A stretch of 64,000 bases of DNA. It comes from Blautia sp. MSJ-19. Its GTDB lineage: Bacteria; Bacillota; Clostridia; Lachnospirales; Lachnospiraceae. The DNA is taken from positions 1 through 64,000 of the forward strand of contig NZ_JAHLQA010000046.1 of NCBI RefSeq assembly GCF_018918125.1, read 5' to 3'. How positions within the stretch are numbered: position 1 is the stretch's first letter; each line of letters starts with the position of its first letter. Shown in pieces: positions 19,100 through 28,440 of the stretch. The notes beneath the pieces are model-generated. The model had not been told where the DNA came from. It worked only from the letters and a program-made list of their open reading frames with translations, and did no database searches. A program made the translations under genes and the position numbers.

Positions 19100-20671
19100 A
19101 TGAAGTTATTTATAGCAGATGATGAAATAGATGTACGCGAGGGACTGCGTTATATTCTGGACTGGTCTGAGCTTGGATTTTATATCTGCGGAGAAGGTAA
19201 AAATGGCGCCGATACGCTGGCACAGATTCTGATTTCCAGTCCGGATATCGTTCTTATGGATATTCGCATGCCAAAACTTTCCGGACTGGAAGTCATTAAA
19301 CAGGCAAAAGAACAGGGATTTCAGGGAAAGTTTATCATCCTCAGCGGCTACTCTGATTTCTCCTATGCGCAGGAAGCAATCAAATACGGTGTTACCTGTT
19401 ATCTTACAAAACCAATCGACGAAGACGAACTCGAAAAAGCTGTCCTGGAAGCAAAAAAAGCTCTCACGGAAGAACAAAGTGCGCAGAAAAAACTGGTCGA
19501 ATATCGTTCCAAAGCCAGAGATTCCATTCTGCAGGATATCCTTCTGAACAAGGCTGATTATGCGTATCTTGACTATCATGATATGGCTCTGGAGGCTTCC
19601 ATTTATCAGGTTGTAATCTACACAAATTACAATCAGGAATCTTTCCAGACTACCTGGAATTTTGCTGATATCCTGCGTCTTGCCAACAAAAATCACAACT
19701 CTCTGGACTATATCCGTCTGGAAAATATGAATGTTATTTTGTTAAAAGGCAACTTCGCCCTGAACCGTTTTCAGGAGCTTCTGAACCGTTATATCAGCCA
19801 GCCACAGAAAGGTTCTCCACTGGATTCTCTGTTTCTTACATACGGACATCCAGTATACACAGTTGAACAGATCCATGCCTCTTTCCACGATGCTTCTGAA
19901 CTGATGAAACGAAGATTTTTCTGCAGTCCAAACCAGCATGTTCTTGGATTTCCCGAACTTCCCGAGAACAGCGAAACCGGTACACAGACACCGACATTAC
20001 GCGATATATATTCCGAACGAATTGCCAATTACATTCAGTCCGGCAATCTTCACATGCTGATGGAAGTTCTGGATGAGCTGAAAAACGACCTTTATTTTAC
20101 GGATGTGGAAGTACCTGTCCTGAAACATTATCTTGCAGATATCATGATTCAGGTCAAATCCATCATTACTCATACTTATGGCATTGCAGACCTTCCAATC
20201 CCAAATAACGCCGCCATCATCAGTACGATCGAAGAGCAGTATTATCTGTATGAAATTTTACAGTTTTTTACCGTACAGTTTGAAATGTACATGAATGCGA
20301 TCGACTCTCCAAGCCGCGAAAGTGTCATGGATGGAATTTTGAATTATATCCATCACAACTACCAAGAAAACCTGAAGCTTGGCTCCATTGCAGAGCTCTT
20401 CGGATACAACAGTTCCTATCTTGGAAAGGTCTTCAGCAAAACGACCGGCAAAAATTTTAATTCCTATGTAGATGAAGTCCGGATTGAAAACTCCAAGAAA
20501 TTACTTGAAGAACATGACTACAAAGTGTACGAGATCGCACAGAGAGTCGGTTACACAAACGTTGATTATTTCCACAAAAAATTCAAGAAATATACCGGCA
20601 TGAGTCCTGCAGAGTATCGAAAAGAACAGGCAGGCACACACAAAGAACAAAGCATATTAAAAAATGACTGA
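19100..20671 (+). CDS. YesN-type response regulator (receiver + AraC HTH, second copy)
   Basis: A 523-residue regulator: receiver domain with IADDE pocket and Asp54 in VLMDIRMP, conserved Lys in YLTKPID, a long middle region, and a C-terminal AraC double helix-turn-helix (IAELFGYNSSYLGKVFSK; IAQRVGYTNVDYFHKKFKK). It starts two bases after the kinase stop with an AAAGGAG site. Its stop codon lies inside a bidirectional terminator shared with the convergent sugar-binding protein gene. Position next to the lpl-type transporter suggests that operon as its target. Confidence 0.92.
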   Translation: MKLFIADDEIDVREGLRYILDWSELGFYICGEGKNGADTLAQILISSPDIVLMDIRMPKLSGLEVIKQAKEQGFQGKFIILSGYSDFSYAQEAIKYGVTCYLTKPIDEDELEKAVLEAKKALTEEQSAQKKLVEYRSKARDSILQDILLNKADYAYLDYHDMALEASIYQVVIYTNYNQESFQTTWNFADILRLANKNHNSLDYIRLENMNVILLKGNFALNRFQELLNRYISQPQKGSPLDSLFLTYGHPVYTVEQIHASFHDASELMKRRFFCSPNQHVLGFPELPENSETGTQTPTLRDIYSERIANYIQSGNLHMLMEVLDELKNDLYFTDVEVPVLKHYLADIMIQVKSIITHTYGIADLPIPNNAAIISTIEEQYYLYEILQFFTVQFEMYMNAIDSPSRESVMDGILNYIHHNYQENLKLGSIAELFGYNSSYLGKVFSKTTGKNFNSYVDEVRIENSKKLLEEHDYKVYEIAQRVGYTNVDYFHKKFKKYTGMSPAEYRKEQAGTHKEQSILKND

Positions 20672-20693
20672 GGATTTATTCCCCAGTCATTTT
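20661..20693. terminator. Bidirectional terminator
   Basis: AAAATGACTGAGG (20661-20673) pairs with CCCAGTCATTTT (20682-20693) across a short loop, with T-runs on both strands. It contains the stop codon of the response regulator and serves the convergent binding-protein gene. Confidence 0.85.
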
Positions 20694-20715
20694 CTATATG
20701 ATCCACGATCCAGAT

Positions 20716-22587
20716 TTATGCTGCCTCGTCTGCTTCCGGTGTCTCTGTTGCGGCCTCTGTCGCTTCCGGAGTTTCTGTTGTCTCTTCATCTGTCGTTGTA
20801 TCATCGGAGTTTGAATTGTTATAGTCTTCTACAGTCTGCTCTCTTGCTGCTGCCTGATCTTTCGCATTCTGCATATCAACTTTCAGAACATCTTCGTATC
20901 CAAGTCCTTTGACAGTATCCTGCATGTTTTTGAGGATCGCATTGAATTCATCCTCATCTGATGCAAATACCATCTGCCAGGAGCTGTCAACGATTGTTGT
21001 CTTACACTGGTTTCTCAGTGTTGTAATGTCAGAAGATTCCTCCGGCTGTGTATAAGAAGTACCGGCTGCTACAGAAAGCGCATTTTTGTTTTCCAGATAT
21101 TCAATCGTTGTCTGTGCTCCGTCTGCCCATTCTTTCCAGCTTGTATCCAGTGCTGTGTTATTCTTTTCAAGAACAGAGGACCACATGGTTTCCATGTATG
21201 GTTCGTTGGTATTCGGGTCTGTATCAACAAGTGCCACGGTCTTGAAGTTCAGTGCAGATACACCATCTTTCCAGGAGCCGCCGCCCCATTCATCCGGTAC
21301 AGTTACATCATTACTTGGAAGTGCTTTTTCACCGAATTCTGTGAGCACCGGTTTGTCACCGTCCATTTCCCAGGTAAGACCTTCCGGGCCTGCTGCACCG
21401 TTGGCCTGTCCTGCACATTCCACACCTTCCGGAGAGTACAGCCAGTCAATAAACTCTGCAATTCTCTCAGGCTCTTTTGCCTGGCTTCCGATGCTGATAA
21501 CAACTTTTGCGTTACCTTCGGAGTAACATCCTGCGGTATATGGTGCAGAATCTTCGATGAATGCCGGCATGAAACCTGTACCAGCTTCTTTGTGCTCGGT
21601 TGTATTATAGTAAGACGGTCCCTGGTAAGACCAGAGCGAAGTAAGGATCTGTCCGTCACGGTATTTATCAGAAAGGATATCATAATTCTGAGTTGTTGAT
21701 TCCGGATCGATCAGTCCCTCCTGATTTGCTTCGAAGAGGAATTTCAGTGCTCTTACATAAATTCCATCACTGTCTGTGATATCCTGGAAATCACTTCCGT
21801 CTGCTTTTGCAAGAACAAAACCTGTGCCGGTGTCATTATATCCATAGAGAGAGCAGAAATTCTTTGCTGCCACCATGGAGCTTCCATCCCAGTCTTTGAA
21901 GAGAGACAGCGCATAAGTCTTTTTGCCGGAATCACTTTCCGGAATCTGCTCCTGGAGCTGCTTCATGATTGGAAGCCAGTCTTCAAGTGTCTTGATCTCC
22001 GGGCATCCAATTGCTTCATATGCATCCCATCTCATATAAGCGGCAACCATCGGCTCGATACCATCTGCAGAAACTTCCGGTGACTGACTGGAAATCTCAC
22101 TTGGAATTCCCCATACTCCGTCCTGTCCGGCATTTTCATTTGCTTTTGTGATTGCATCACTATAGTTTTTCATGACATCTTTGTCTTTGAGAAGATCTGT
22201 CATGTCCATCAGAAGTCCGGCTTTTACCATATCTTTGAAACGTCCGTTTTCTGTACTGGAAATGATGATATCTCCGAGGTTTCCTGCTGCGGATCTTGTC
22301 TGGAACAGGGTGTCTCCGCCGCCGGCTACATTCGGTGCAATGATGTTCAGTTCAATGTTGAATTTATCTTTAACGATCTTACCGAACCATCCGGACTGGA
22401 TTCCCTGATAGTTTGCCTGGTCATCATATACATCTACGGTCAGAAGCTCATCAGAACTTCCGGAATCACTGCTGTCAGATGCACTTGCGGTGTCTTTGGA
22501 ACTGCTGTCGCTTCCACCACATCCGGTCAGCACGGTTGTCGCTGCCAACGCAGCACAGAGCAAAATGCCTACTACTTTTTTCTTCAT
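20716..22587 (-). CDS. Lipoprotein sugar-binding protein of lpl-type ABC transporter
   Basis: A 623-residue extracellular binding protein, larger than MalE-like ones and similar to LplA/YtcQ proteins that bind oligosaccharides. The signal peptide ends in a lipobox, VLTGC, with lipid-anchored Cys23. A flexible Ser/Asp linker follows. The C-terminus (about residue 590 on) is a low-complexity tail of Asp, Thr, Glu and Ala, an unusual addition. ATG at 22587 has AAGGAGG eight bases upstream; a TTG three bases earlier is unlikely. It is the last gene of a three-gene operon with two permeases and faces the YesM/YesN pair. Confidence 0.9.
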   Translation of the reverse strand: MKKKVVGILLCAALAATTVLTGCGGSDSSSKDTASASDSSDSGSSDELLTVDVYDDQANYQGIQSGWFGKIVKDKFNIELNIIAPNVAGGGDTLFQTRSAAGNLGDIIISSTENGRFKDMVKAGLLMDMTDLLKDKDVMKNYSDAITKANENAGQDGVWGIPSEISSQSPEVSADGIEPMVAAYMRWDAYEAIGCPEIKTLEDWLPIMKQLQEQIPESDSGKKTYALSLFKDWDGSSMVAAKNFCSLYGYNDTGTGFVLAKADGSDFQDITDSDGIYVRALKFLFEANQEGLIDPESTTQNYDILSDKYRDGQILTSLWSYQGPSYYNTTEHKEAGTGFMPAFIEDSAPYTAGCYSEGNAKVVISIGSQAKEPERIAEFIDWLYSPEGVECAGQANGAAGPEGLTWEMDGDKPVLTEFGEKALPSNDVTVPDEWGGGSWKDGVSALNFKTVALVDTDPNTNEPYMETMWSSVLEKNNTALDTSWKEWADGAQTTIEYLENKNALSVAAGTSYTQPEESSDITTLRNQCKTTIVDSSWQMVFASDEDEFNAILKNMQDTVKGLGYEDVLKVDMQNAKDQAAAREQTVEDYNNSNSDDTTTDEETTETPEATEAATETPEADEAA

Positions 22588-22600
22588 CAAAATATCCTCC

Positions 22601-23518
22601 TTAACCTTTTACAGAACCGATCATGATGCCAGATACAAAGAATCTCTGGAAAATCGGATATACAAACAAAATCGGTAATACAACAATGACTGATACAGTC
22701 ATTCGAATAGAAGTCGGTGTCTGCTGTGATGCAAGCATGGCTGCAGAAACAGTTCCCGTATTACGGACCATAGCTGCCAGTGAGCTTGCCTGGTTGATAT
22801 AAGTGTACAACAGATACTGCAAAGAATAAAGCTTCTGATCTGTAATATAGATCAACGTATCCTGGAAGGAGTTCCACTGTGCAACAGCTGCCCAGATTGC
22901 TACAGTAGCAAGGATCGGTTTTGCTGTCGGAAGGATGATCTTCCAGAAGATCGTCAGGATTCCGGCCCCGTCGATCTCAGCCGCTTCCTGAAGTGATTTT
23001 GGCATGGACTCTACGTAAGTCTTAACCATGATGATGCTGAATGGCTGTACGATCGCAGGTAAGATATATACCCAGAAAGTATTGGTAAGATGCAGGGTTC
23101 GCATGGTGATAAACATTGGGATGATACCTGCATTAAAGTACATGGTGATCACGAAAAAACGATACCAGAATTTTCTGTGCCACAGTTCCTCCTGCGTAAA
23201 AAGGAATCCCAGAAAGGCTGATGCCAGTACTGCACAGACAGTACCGATCACAGTTCTGGCGACAGAAATCAATGCTGCCATCGGCAGTCCATTCAAAGAT
23301 AATACCTGGATATAATTTCCAAGATGAATTCCTTTCGGAAGGAAATTGATGACTCCGTTTGCACTTAATTCGTTGTTACTGATGGTGTTGATGATCATAT
23401 AATAAAACGGATAAACACAGATCAGTGTAATAATGATAAACACCAGATAGTTGATAATACTGAATGCCACGTCTCCGCTTTTCATTTTTTTATGATGCTT
23501 TTTTACTACGGCTTCCAC
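22601..23518 (-). CDS. Sugar ABC transporter permease (LplC/YtcP type)
   Basis: A 305-residue permease with six membrane helices and the EAA loop LQEAAEIDGAGILTIFWKI; it matches the LplC/YtcP half of lpl-type importers. The start is GTG at 23518 (VEAVVKKHHKKMKSGD), because a strong GGAGGGAGG site lies seven bases before it; the longer reading from 23572 would overlap the upstream permease. It lies between the other permease and the binding protein, with 13 bases to the latter. No ATPase gene is linked, as is usual. Confidence 0.9.
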   Translation of the reverse strand: MEAVVKKHHKKMKSGDVAFSIINYLVFIIITLICVYPFYYMIINTISNNELSANGVINFLPKGIHLGNYIQVLSLNGLPMAALISVARTVIGTVCAVLASAFLGFLFTQEELWHRKFWYRFFVITMYFNAGIIPMFITMRTLHLTNTFWVYILPAIVQPFSIIMVKTYVESMPKSLQEAAEIDGAGILTIFWKIILPTAKPILATVAIWAAVAQWNSFQDTLIYITDQKLYSLQYLLYTYINQASSLAAMVRNTGTVSAAMLASQQTPTSIRMTVSVIVVLPILFVYPIFQRFFVSGIMIGSVKG

Positions 23519-23534
23519 TTCTTTTCCTCCCTCC

Positions 23535-24467
23535 TTAAATGATGGACGCTCCACGCGTCTTCTTTGATACAAAGTTTACGATTGCAAGCAATGTAACACT
23601 GACGATACTCTTCAACATACTGATCGCAGTTGCAAGTGACAGGCTGCTTCCCGTCATACCAATGTTATAAACATACAGGTCAAGTACCTGGATATGTTCT
23701 TTATTAAATGCGTTCTGGAATACATAGTACTGATCCATACCGTTATTCAGGAAGTTTGCTACAGACATCATCAGAAGTACGAAGAATGTCGGTGCAAGTG
23801 CCGGTACTGTGATATTTTTGATCAGCTGAAAACGATTTGCACCGTCTACTTTTGCTGCCTCATAAAGTTCCTGATCGATTCCGGCGATTGCTGCCAGATA
23901 CATGATTGCGCCCCATCCAAGGCCTTTCCACATGCTCCATAATGTCATCCACAGATATGTATGTGCATCGCTGTCCAGAAATTTGATCGGTGTTGTGATG
24001 ATTCCCATATTCTGCAGAACAGTATTTACCATACCACTGTCTGTAAATAAACTGAATGCTACGGAATAAACAAGAACCCAGCTGATGAAGTTTGGCAAAG
24101 TTGTCAGAGTCTGTACCAGATTCTTGAACCATTTACATTTGATCTCATTCAAAAAAATAGCAAATGCCGCCGGCAGGATTGATGTCGCGATGCCAAGTAA
24201 ACTCATGGCAAATGTATTTTTCATTACCTGAATCATCTGTGCGACCTGTGTCTTATTTGCAAATAATGTCTTAAACCATTTCAGGCCTACAAAATCACAC
24301 TGTGACAGGCTGAGTGGTGGTTTGTAATCATAGAAGGAATAAATCCATCCATGAAGTGGGAAATAAGAAAACAGGAAACACAAAATGATAAACGGTATCA
24401 GGCAATAGAACAACCTGCGGCTCTGGGCTGCATTTCGTTTTGTTTTGCTTACCGCTTGTTTTTTCAT
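23535..24467 (-). CDS. Sugar ABC transporter permease (LplB type)
   Basis: A 310-residue permease, first gene of the transporter operon. After a basic N-terminus (KQAVSKTKRNAAQSRR) come six helices; the EAA loop is LYEAAKVDGANRFQLIKNI. It is the LplB-like half that pairs with the permease downstream, sixteen bases away. GAAGGAGAG precedes the ATG. The promoter region is shared with the divergent yesL-cellobiose phosphorylase genes, which supports a common substrate and common regulator. Confidence 0.9.
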   Translation of the reverse strand: MKKQAVSKTKRNAAQSRRLFYCLIPFIILCFLFSYFPLHGWIYSFYDYKPPLSLSQCDFVGLKWFKTLFANKTQVAQMIQVMKNTFAMSLLGIATSILPAAFAIFLNEIKCKWFKNLVQTLTTLPNFISWVLVYSVAFSLFTDSGMVNTVLQNMGIITTPIKFLDSDAHTYLWMTLWSMWKGLGWGAIMYLAAIAGIDQELYEAAKVDGANRFQLIKNITVPALAPTFFVLLMMSVANFLNNGMDQYYVFQNAFNKEHIQVLDLYVYNIGMTGSSLSLATAISMLKSIVSVTLLAIVNFVSKKTRGASII

Positions 24468-24521
24468 TTTACTCTCTCCTTCTTTTTTAATTGTGCTGCA
24501 GCTTCTCTTTAAGTCGCACTC

Positions 24522-24582
24522 ATTGTAGCATTCTCTCTATATAAGAAGATACCGACCAAATCAGAGGGTAAATATAGGAAAA
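24522..24582 (-). promoter_or_regulatory. Promoter region of the lpl-type operon
   Basis: A -10 (TACAAT, 24522-24527, minus strand) without a recognisable -35 suggests activation. Further upstream, TTTTCCTATATTTACC (24567-24582, minus strand) resembles the TTTCGATATTTAC sites near the other two-component promoters. The remainder up to 24749 is A/T-rich and must also hold the promoter for the divergent genes. Confidence 0.4.
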
Positions 24583-24749
24583 ATCCTGTCTTTTTCAGAT
24601 ACAGGTTGAAGAAATCTATTTTTGAACGTATTTTACCTCTATTTTTGTCCGTAGTTTTTTGTCTGATTCCCCCATAAGATAAGCATGAGTTAAGAAAAAC
24701 TGTTCTTATTTTAAAAGTTTTTATTTTACTTTATGGAAGGAGAAATGTT

Positions 24750-25412
24750 ATGAAATTCAACACCGAAAGCCCTGTCTTTCAGTTTCTTGAAACTCTTTTT
24801 GATTTTGTGATCCTGAATGTTCTTTTTCTGATCACGTGTATTCCTGTTGTGACGATCGGGCCAGCCATCAGTGCCCTGTATACTGTTACACTTCGTGAGG
24901 TAAGAAATGAACAGGGATATATCATTCGTTCTTATTTCGCTGCTTTTAAAGAAAATTTCAAACATTCTTTTTTACTGTCCGTTTTATATACCATTGTCGG
25001 AGCAATACTTCTCTACAATCTGGCGTTCTGGGCTCAGATGAAAACGGCTGTCGGCAGTGCATTTCTGATCATAATCGCAGCCTGTACACTGCTTTATGTT
25101 ATTTCACTCTTATATGTATTTGCTCTGAGTGCAAGATTTGAAAACACCATAAAACGAACCGTAAAAAATTCTCTGCTGATCGCACTGGCAAGTCCTGTAC
25201 AGACACTTATGATCTTGCTGATCGCTGTAATCGGCTTTGCTCTGACCAGTGTAAGCCCGCTGTTCCGTGTTTTTCTGGTTATTTTCGGATTTGCTTTTCT
25301 GGCCTACTGTGCTTCTTTTCCACTGACCAAAGTATTCAGCAAATACGAAAATGATTTACCTGGTAAAACATCTGATTTTGAATGTTTGAAGGATTGTGGA
25401 AACAATCCGTAA
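24750..25412 (+). CDS. yesL: YesL family membrane protein (DUF624)
   Basis: A 220-residue integral membrane protein with about five helices (for instance FVILNVLFLITCIPVVTIGPAISALY). This is the DUF624/YesL family, whose genes travel with YesM/YesN systems and oligosaccharide ABC transporters in Firmicutes; the biochemical role is not established. GGAGAAATGTT places a good ribosome binding site before the ATG. It is the first gene of a two-gene unit with the cellobiose phosphorylase, 25 bases apart. Confidence 0.85.
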   Translation: MKFNTESPVFQFLETLFDFVILNVLFLITCIPVVTIGPAISALYTVTLREVRNEQGYIIRSYFAAFKENFKHSFLLSVLYTIVGAILLYNLAFWAQMKTAVGSAFLIIIAACTLLYVISLLYVFALSARFENTIKRTVKNSLLIALASPVQTLMILLIAVIGFALTSVSPLFRVFLVIFGFAFLAYCASFPLTKVFSKYENDLPGKTSDFECLKDCGNNP

Positions 25413-25437
25413 CTAATATATAAGGAGATTTTTCACT

Positions 25438-27873
25438 ATGAAATATGGATTTTTTGACGACGAAAACAAAGAATATGTAATCACAGATCCGCGCACTCCA
25501 AATCCGTGGATCAATTATCTTGGAAATGAAGACTTCTTTTCTCTGATTTCCAATACTGCCGGTGGATACAGTTTTTATAAGGATGCAAAACTGCTCCGTA
25601 TCACCCGTTACCGTTACAATAATGTGCCGGCGGATACAAACGGACGCTATTATTTCATCAATGACGAAGGAACGATCTGGAACCCGGGATGGCAGCCATC
25701 CCAGACATCTCTGGACAGCTATGAATGCCATCACGGACTGGGATATTCCCGATTTCATTCTTCCAAAAATGGACTCGCAGCTGACCTGACTGCCTTCGTA
25801 CCTCTTCATGAGACATGCGAAGTCAACTATCTGAAGCTCAAAAACACAGATTCCAAAGTACATAAACTGACACTGACTTCCTATGTGGAATTCTGTTTCT
25901 GGAATGCAGTGGATGATTCTACAAACTTCCAGAGAAACTTAAGTCTTGGTGAAGTCGAGGTCATTGGATCTGAGATCTACCATAAAACAGAATACAGAGA
26001 ACGTCGTAATCATTACGCATTTTACAGCGTGAATCAGCCTGTCGATGGATTTGATACAAGCCGCGATGATTTTCTCGGAGCCTATGGTTCTATTCAGAAA
26101 CCAAAAGCGGTTGCTGAGCGCACTTCTTATCAGACAATGGCGAGTGGCGGTGCTGTGATCGGTTCTCACAGAATTGAAGTTGAGCTTCATCCAGGCGAAG
26201 AAAAAACTTTTATCTTCCTGCTTGGCTATGCCGAAAATCCGGATGACCAGAAATGGGAAGCTCCGAATGTGATCAATAAAACGCCAGCCCACAAAATCAT
26301 CTCCCGTTATCAGACCAGCGCACAGGTGGAAGAAGCACTTTCCAGACTTGCTTCCTACTGGGACAGCCTTCTGTCCAGATATGCACTTTCCTGTGCGGAC
26401 GAAAAGCTTTCCAGAATGGTAAATATCTGGAACCAGTATCAGTGTATGGTTACGTTTAATATATCCCGTTCCGCATCTTATTTTGAATCCGGAACAGGCC
26501 GTGGCATGGGATTCCGTGATTCCTGCCAGGATCTTCTTGGCTTCGTGCATCTGATCCCGGAACGTGCCCGTGCGCGAATTCTTGATATTGCCGCTACCCA
26601 GATGGAAGACGGAAGTGCCTACCATCAGTATCAGCCGCTGACCAAGCGCGGTAATCTGGATATCGGAAGCGGTTTTAATGACGATCCTCTGTGGCTCATT
26701 GCTGCAGTCAGTGCATACATAAAAGAAACCGGTGATTACACCATCCTTCATGAATCCGTTGATTTTGACAACGATTCTTCCAAAGCAGCCCCTCTCCTGG
26801 AGCATTTGAAGCGTTCATTTGAATTTACACTGACGCATCTTGGACCACATGATCTGCCCCTTATCGGGCGGGCCGACTGGAACGACTGCCTGAATCTCAA
26901 CTGTTTCTCCCGAGAACCAGGCGAGCCGTTCCAGACTACAGGTCCATCTGAGGGACCTGTTGCAGAGTCTGTATTTATTGCAGGTATGTTTGTAAAATAC
27001 GCAAAAGAATATGGTCGAATCAATCAGATCATTGGAAATAAGAAAGAAGCTGACAGAGCCTTCTCTGCTGCTGACAATATGTATCAGGCAATACTGAAGG
27101 ATGGATGGGATGGTGAATGGTTCCTTCGTGCATATGACGCAGCCGGTGAAAAAGTTGGCTCACACGAGAATGAAGAGGGCAAAATTTTCATTGAACCGCA
27201 GGGATTCTGTGTACTTGCCGGAGTCGGTGTGAAAGAAGGAAAAGCCAGAGAAGCTCTGGATTCTGTTAAGAAACATCTCGATACCAAATACGGAATCATG
27301 CTCCAGCAGCCGGCTTATCAGACCTATCATCTGAATCTTGGTGAGATTTCTTCCTACCCGCCGGGATACAAAGAAAATGCAGGTATTTTCTGCCACAATA
27401 ATCCGTGGGTATCTATTGCAGAAACAGTGATTGGACGCGGAAACAGAGCGTTTGAAATTTATAAGAAAACGTGTCCTGCATATATTGAAGACATCAGTGA
27501 AATCCATCGTACAGAACCTTATGTATATTCTCAGATGATTGCAGGTGCGGACGCTCCAAAACACGGAGAAGCTAAAAACAGCTGGCTGACCGGTACTGCC
27601 GCATGGACCTTTGTAAATGTTTCTCAATATCTGCTCGGCATTCAGCCAGATTACGACGGACTTCGTATTGACCCGTGTCTGCCGGATGAACTGAAGGAAA
27701 TCACTCTTGAGAGAACTTATCGTGGTGCACAGTATCATGTGCATGTTGTGAAACCGGATGGGGTTGAAAAGGGTGTCAACAAAATGCTTGTAAACGGTAC
27801 CGAAGTTGACGGAAATCTGGTACGACCGGTTGATGGATGCAAAGAATATACTGTTGAAATTGTGATGGGATAA
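25438..27873 (+). CDS. GH94 cellobiose phosphorylase
   Basis: An 811-residue cytosolic enzyme splitting cellobiose with phosphate into glucose 1-phosphate and glucose, saving one ATP relative to hydrolysis. The N-terminus ([20 protein letters not shown], then NPWINYLG and YSFYKDA) closely follows, from memory, the Clostridium thermocellum cellobiose phosphorylase, which is also 811 residues. The catalytic barrel carries [10 protein letters not shown] (Asp480-Asp483), which holds the general acid. [16 protein letters not shown] and the C-terminal GLRIDPCLP are family hallmarks. GGAG precedes the ATG. With YesL and the divergent lpl-type transporter it forms a cellobiose or cello-oligosaccharide uptake and phosphorolysis unit. 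The 3' end runs into a long palindrome. Confidence 0.93.
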   Translation: MKYGFFDDENKEYVITDPRTPNPWINYLGNEDFFSLISNTAGGYSFYKDAKLLRITRYRYNNVPADTNGRYYFINDEGTIWNPGWQPSQTSLDSYECHHGLGYSRFHSSKNGLAADLTAFVPLHETCEVNYLKLKNTDSKVHKLTLTSYVEFCFWNAVDDSTNFQRNLSLGEVEVIGSEIYHKTEYRERRNHYAFYSVNQPVDGFDTSRDDFLGAYGSIQKPKAVAERTSYQTMASGGAVIGSHRIEVELHPGEEKTFIFLLGYAENPDDQKWEAPNVINKTPAHKIISRYQTSAQVEEALSRLASYWDSLLSRYALSCADEKLSRMVNIWNQYQCMVTFNISRSASYFESGTGRGMGFRDSCQDLLGFVHLIPERARARILDIAATQMEDGSAYHQYQPLTKRGNLDIGSGFNDDPLWLIAAVSAYIKETGDYTILHESVDFDNDSSKAAPLLEHLKRSFEFTLTHLGPHDLPLIGRADWNDCLNLNCFSREPGEPFQTTGPSEGPVAESVFIAGMFVKYAKEYGRINQIIGNKKEADRAFSAADNMYQAILKDGWDGEWFLRAYDAAGEKVGSHENEEGKIFIEPQGFCVLAGVGVKEGKAREALDSVKKHLDTKYGIMLQQPAYQTYHLNLGEISSYPPGYKENAGIFCHNNPWVSIAETVIGRGNRAFEIYKKTCPAYIEDISEIHRTEPYVYSQMIAGADAPKHGEAKNSWLTGTAAWTFVNVSQYLLGIQPDYDGLRIDPCLPDELKEITLERTYRGAQYHVHVVKPDGVEKGVNKMLVNGTEVDGNLVRPVDGCKEYTVEIVMG

Positions 27874-27889
27874 AGAAAAATATTTTGAG

Positions 27890-28120
27890 AAATTAAGTTA
27901 CCGCTGAGATATTATATATAGAAGTGTGAACAGCTTCATCGCTGGGAATTACTAAGCCAGAGAATAACTGCTAAAATCATTCAGAAAAACCGCAAACTCG
28001 CATAAATGCTCAAACAGTGCGGTTTTGTCTGAATAACGCAGTTAATGCTCTGTCTAAGAAATTCCACAGCTCTTCCAGAGGTTCACTATTCTATATATAA
28101 TACTCAGCGTTTTTTAATTT
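27890..28120 (+). repeat. Long imperfect palindrome, copy 1
   Basis: Two arms of about 95 bases fold on each other: CGCTGAGATATTATATATAG (27902-27921, one base shifted) against CTATATATAATACTCAGCG (28091-28109), continuing inward through AGAATAACTGC/GCAGTTAATGCTCT to AAAACCGCA/TGCGGTTTTG around a loop at 27994-28016. It starts 16 bases after the cellobiose phosphorylase stop and its outer stem is followed by TTTTTT, so it can end that transcript. It is homologous to copy 2 in the opposite orientation. No ORF lies inside. Confidence 0.8.
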
Positions 28121-28204
28121 ACTCAAAGGGCAAGACAAGAACAAAGCGGACATATTCCAAATGTATCTAGTCACATTCTCGCAGAGTATTTTTACATAAT
28201 TAGA

Positions 28205-28438
28205 ACAACGTAAAAAACACCGAATATTATATCTGAATCGTAAACATTTGCAGGAATCATAGAATCTCTTAGATAATTCAAGACTGTGTTATACACGAAA
28301 ATCGTGCTGTCTGAGCGAAGCGAGTTCACGATTTTCATGTATGTTTTTAACAGTCGCAGAATTAACTTTAGAGATTCATGATTTCGAAGCCGTTTACGAG
28401 GCAATTATAATATCTCGGTGTTGACTTAATTTCTTATA
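28205..28438 (-). repeat. Long imperfect palindrome, copy 2
   Basis: Read on the minus strand it begins just after the GH3 stop with GAAATTAAGTCAACACCGAG, the same layout as copy 1 (GAAATTAAGTTACCGCTGAG). Its arms pair from CACCGAGATATTATA to ATATTCGGTG and end in TTTTTT. The apex has GAAAATCGTG / CACGATTTTC around a GAGCGAAGCGAG mini-stem. Inner stretches such as TATAACACAGT and TCTAAGAGATTC match copy 1 (GAATAACGCAGT, TCTAAGAAATTC). It can terminate GH3 transcription. Between the copies (28121-28204) nothing else is recognised. Confidence 0.8.
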
Positions 28439-28440
28439 GT

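Noticed and set aside
27890-28438. Integron attC sites or an insertion sequence
   Set aside because: No integrase or transposase, no clear attC core sites, and no target duplication recognised; a palindromic repeat is the safer description.
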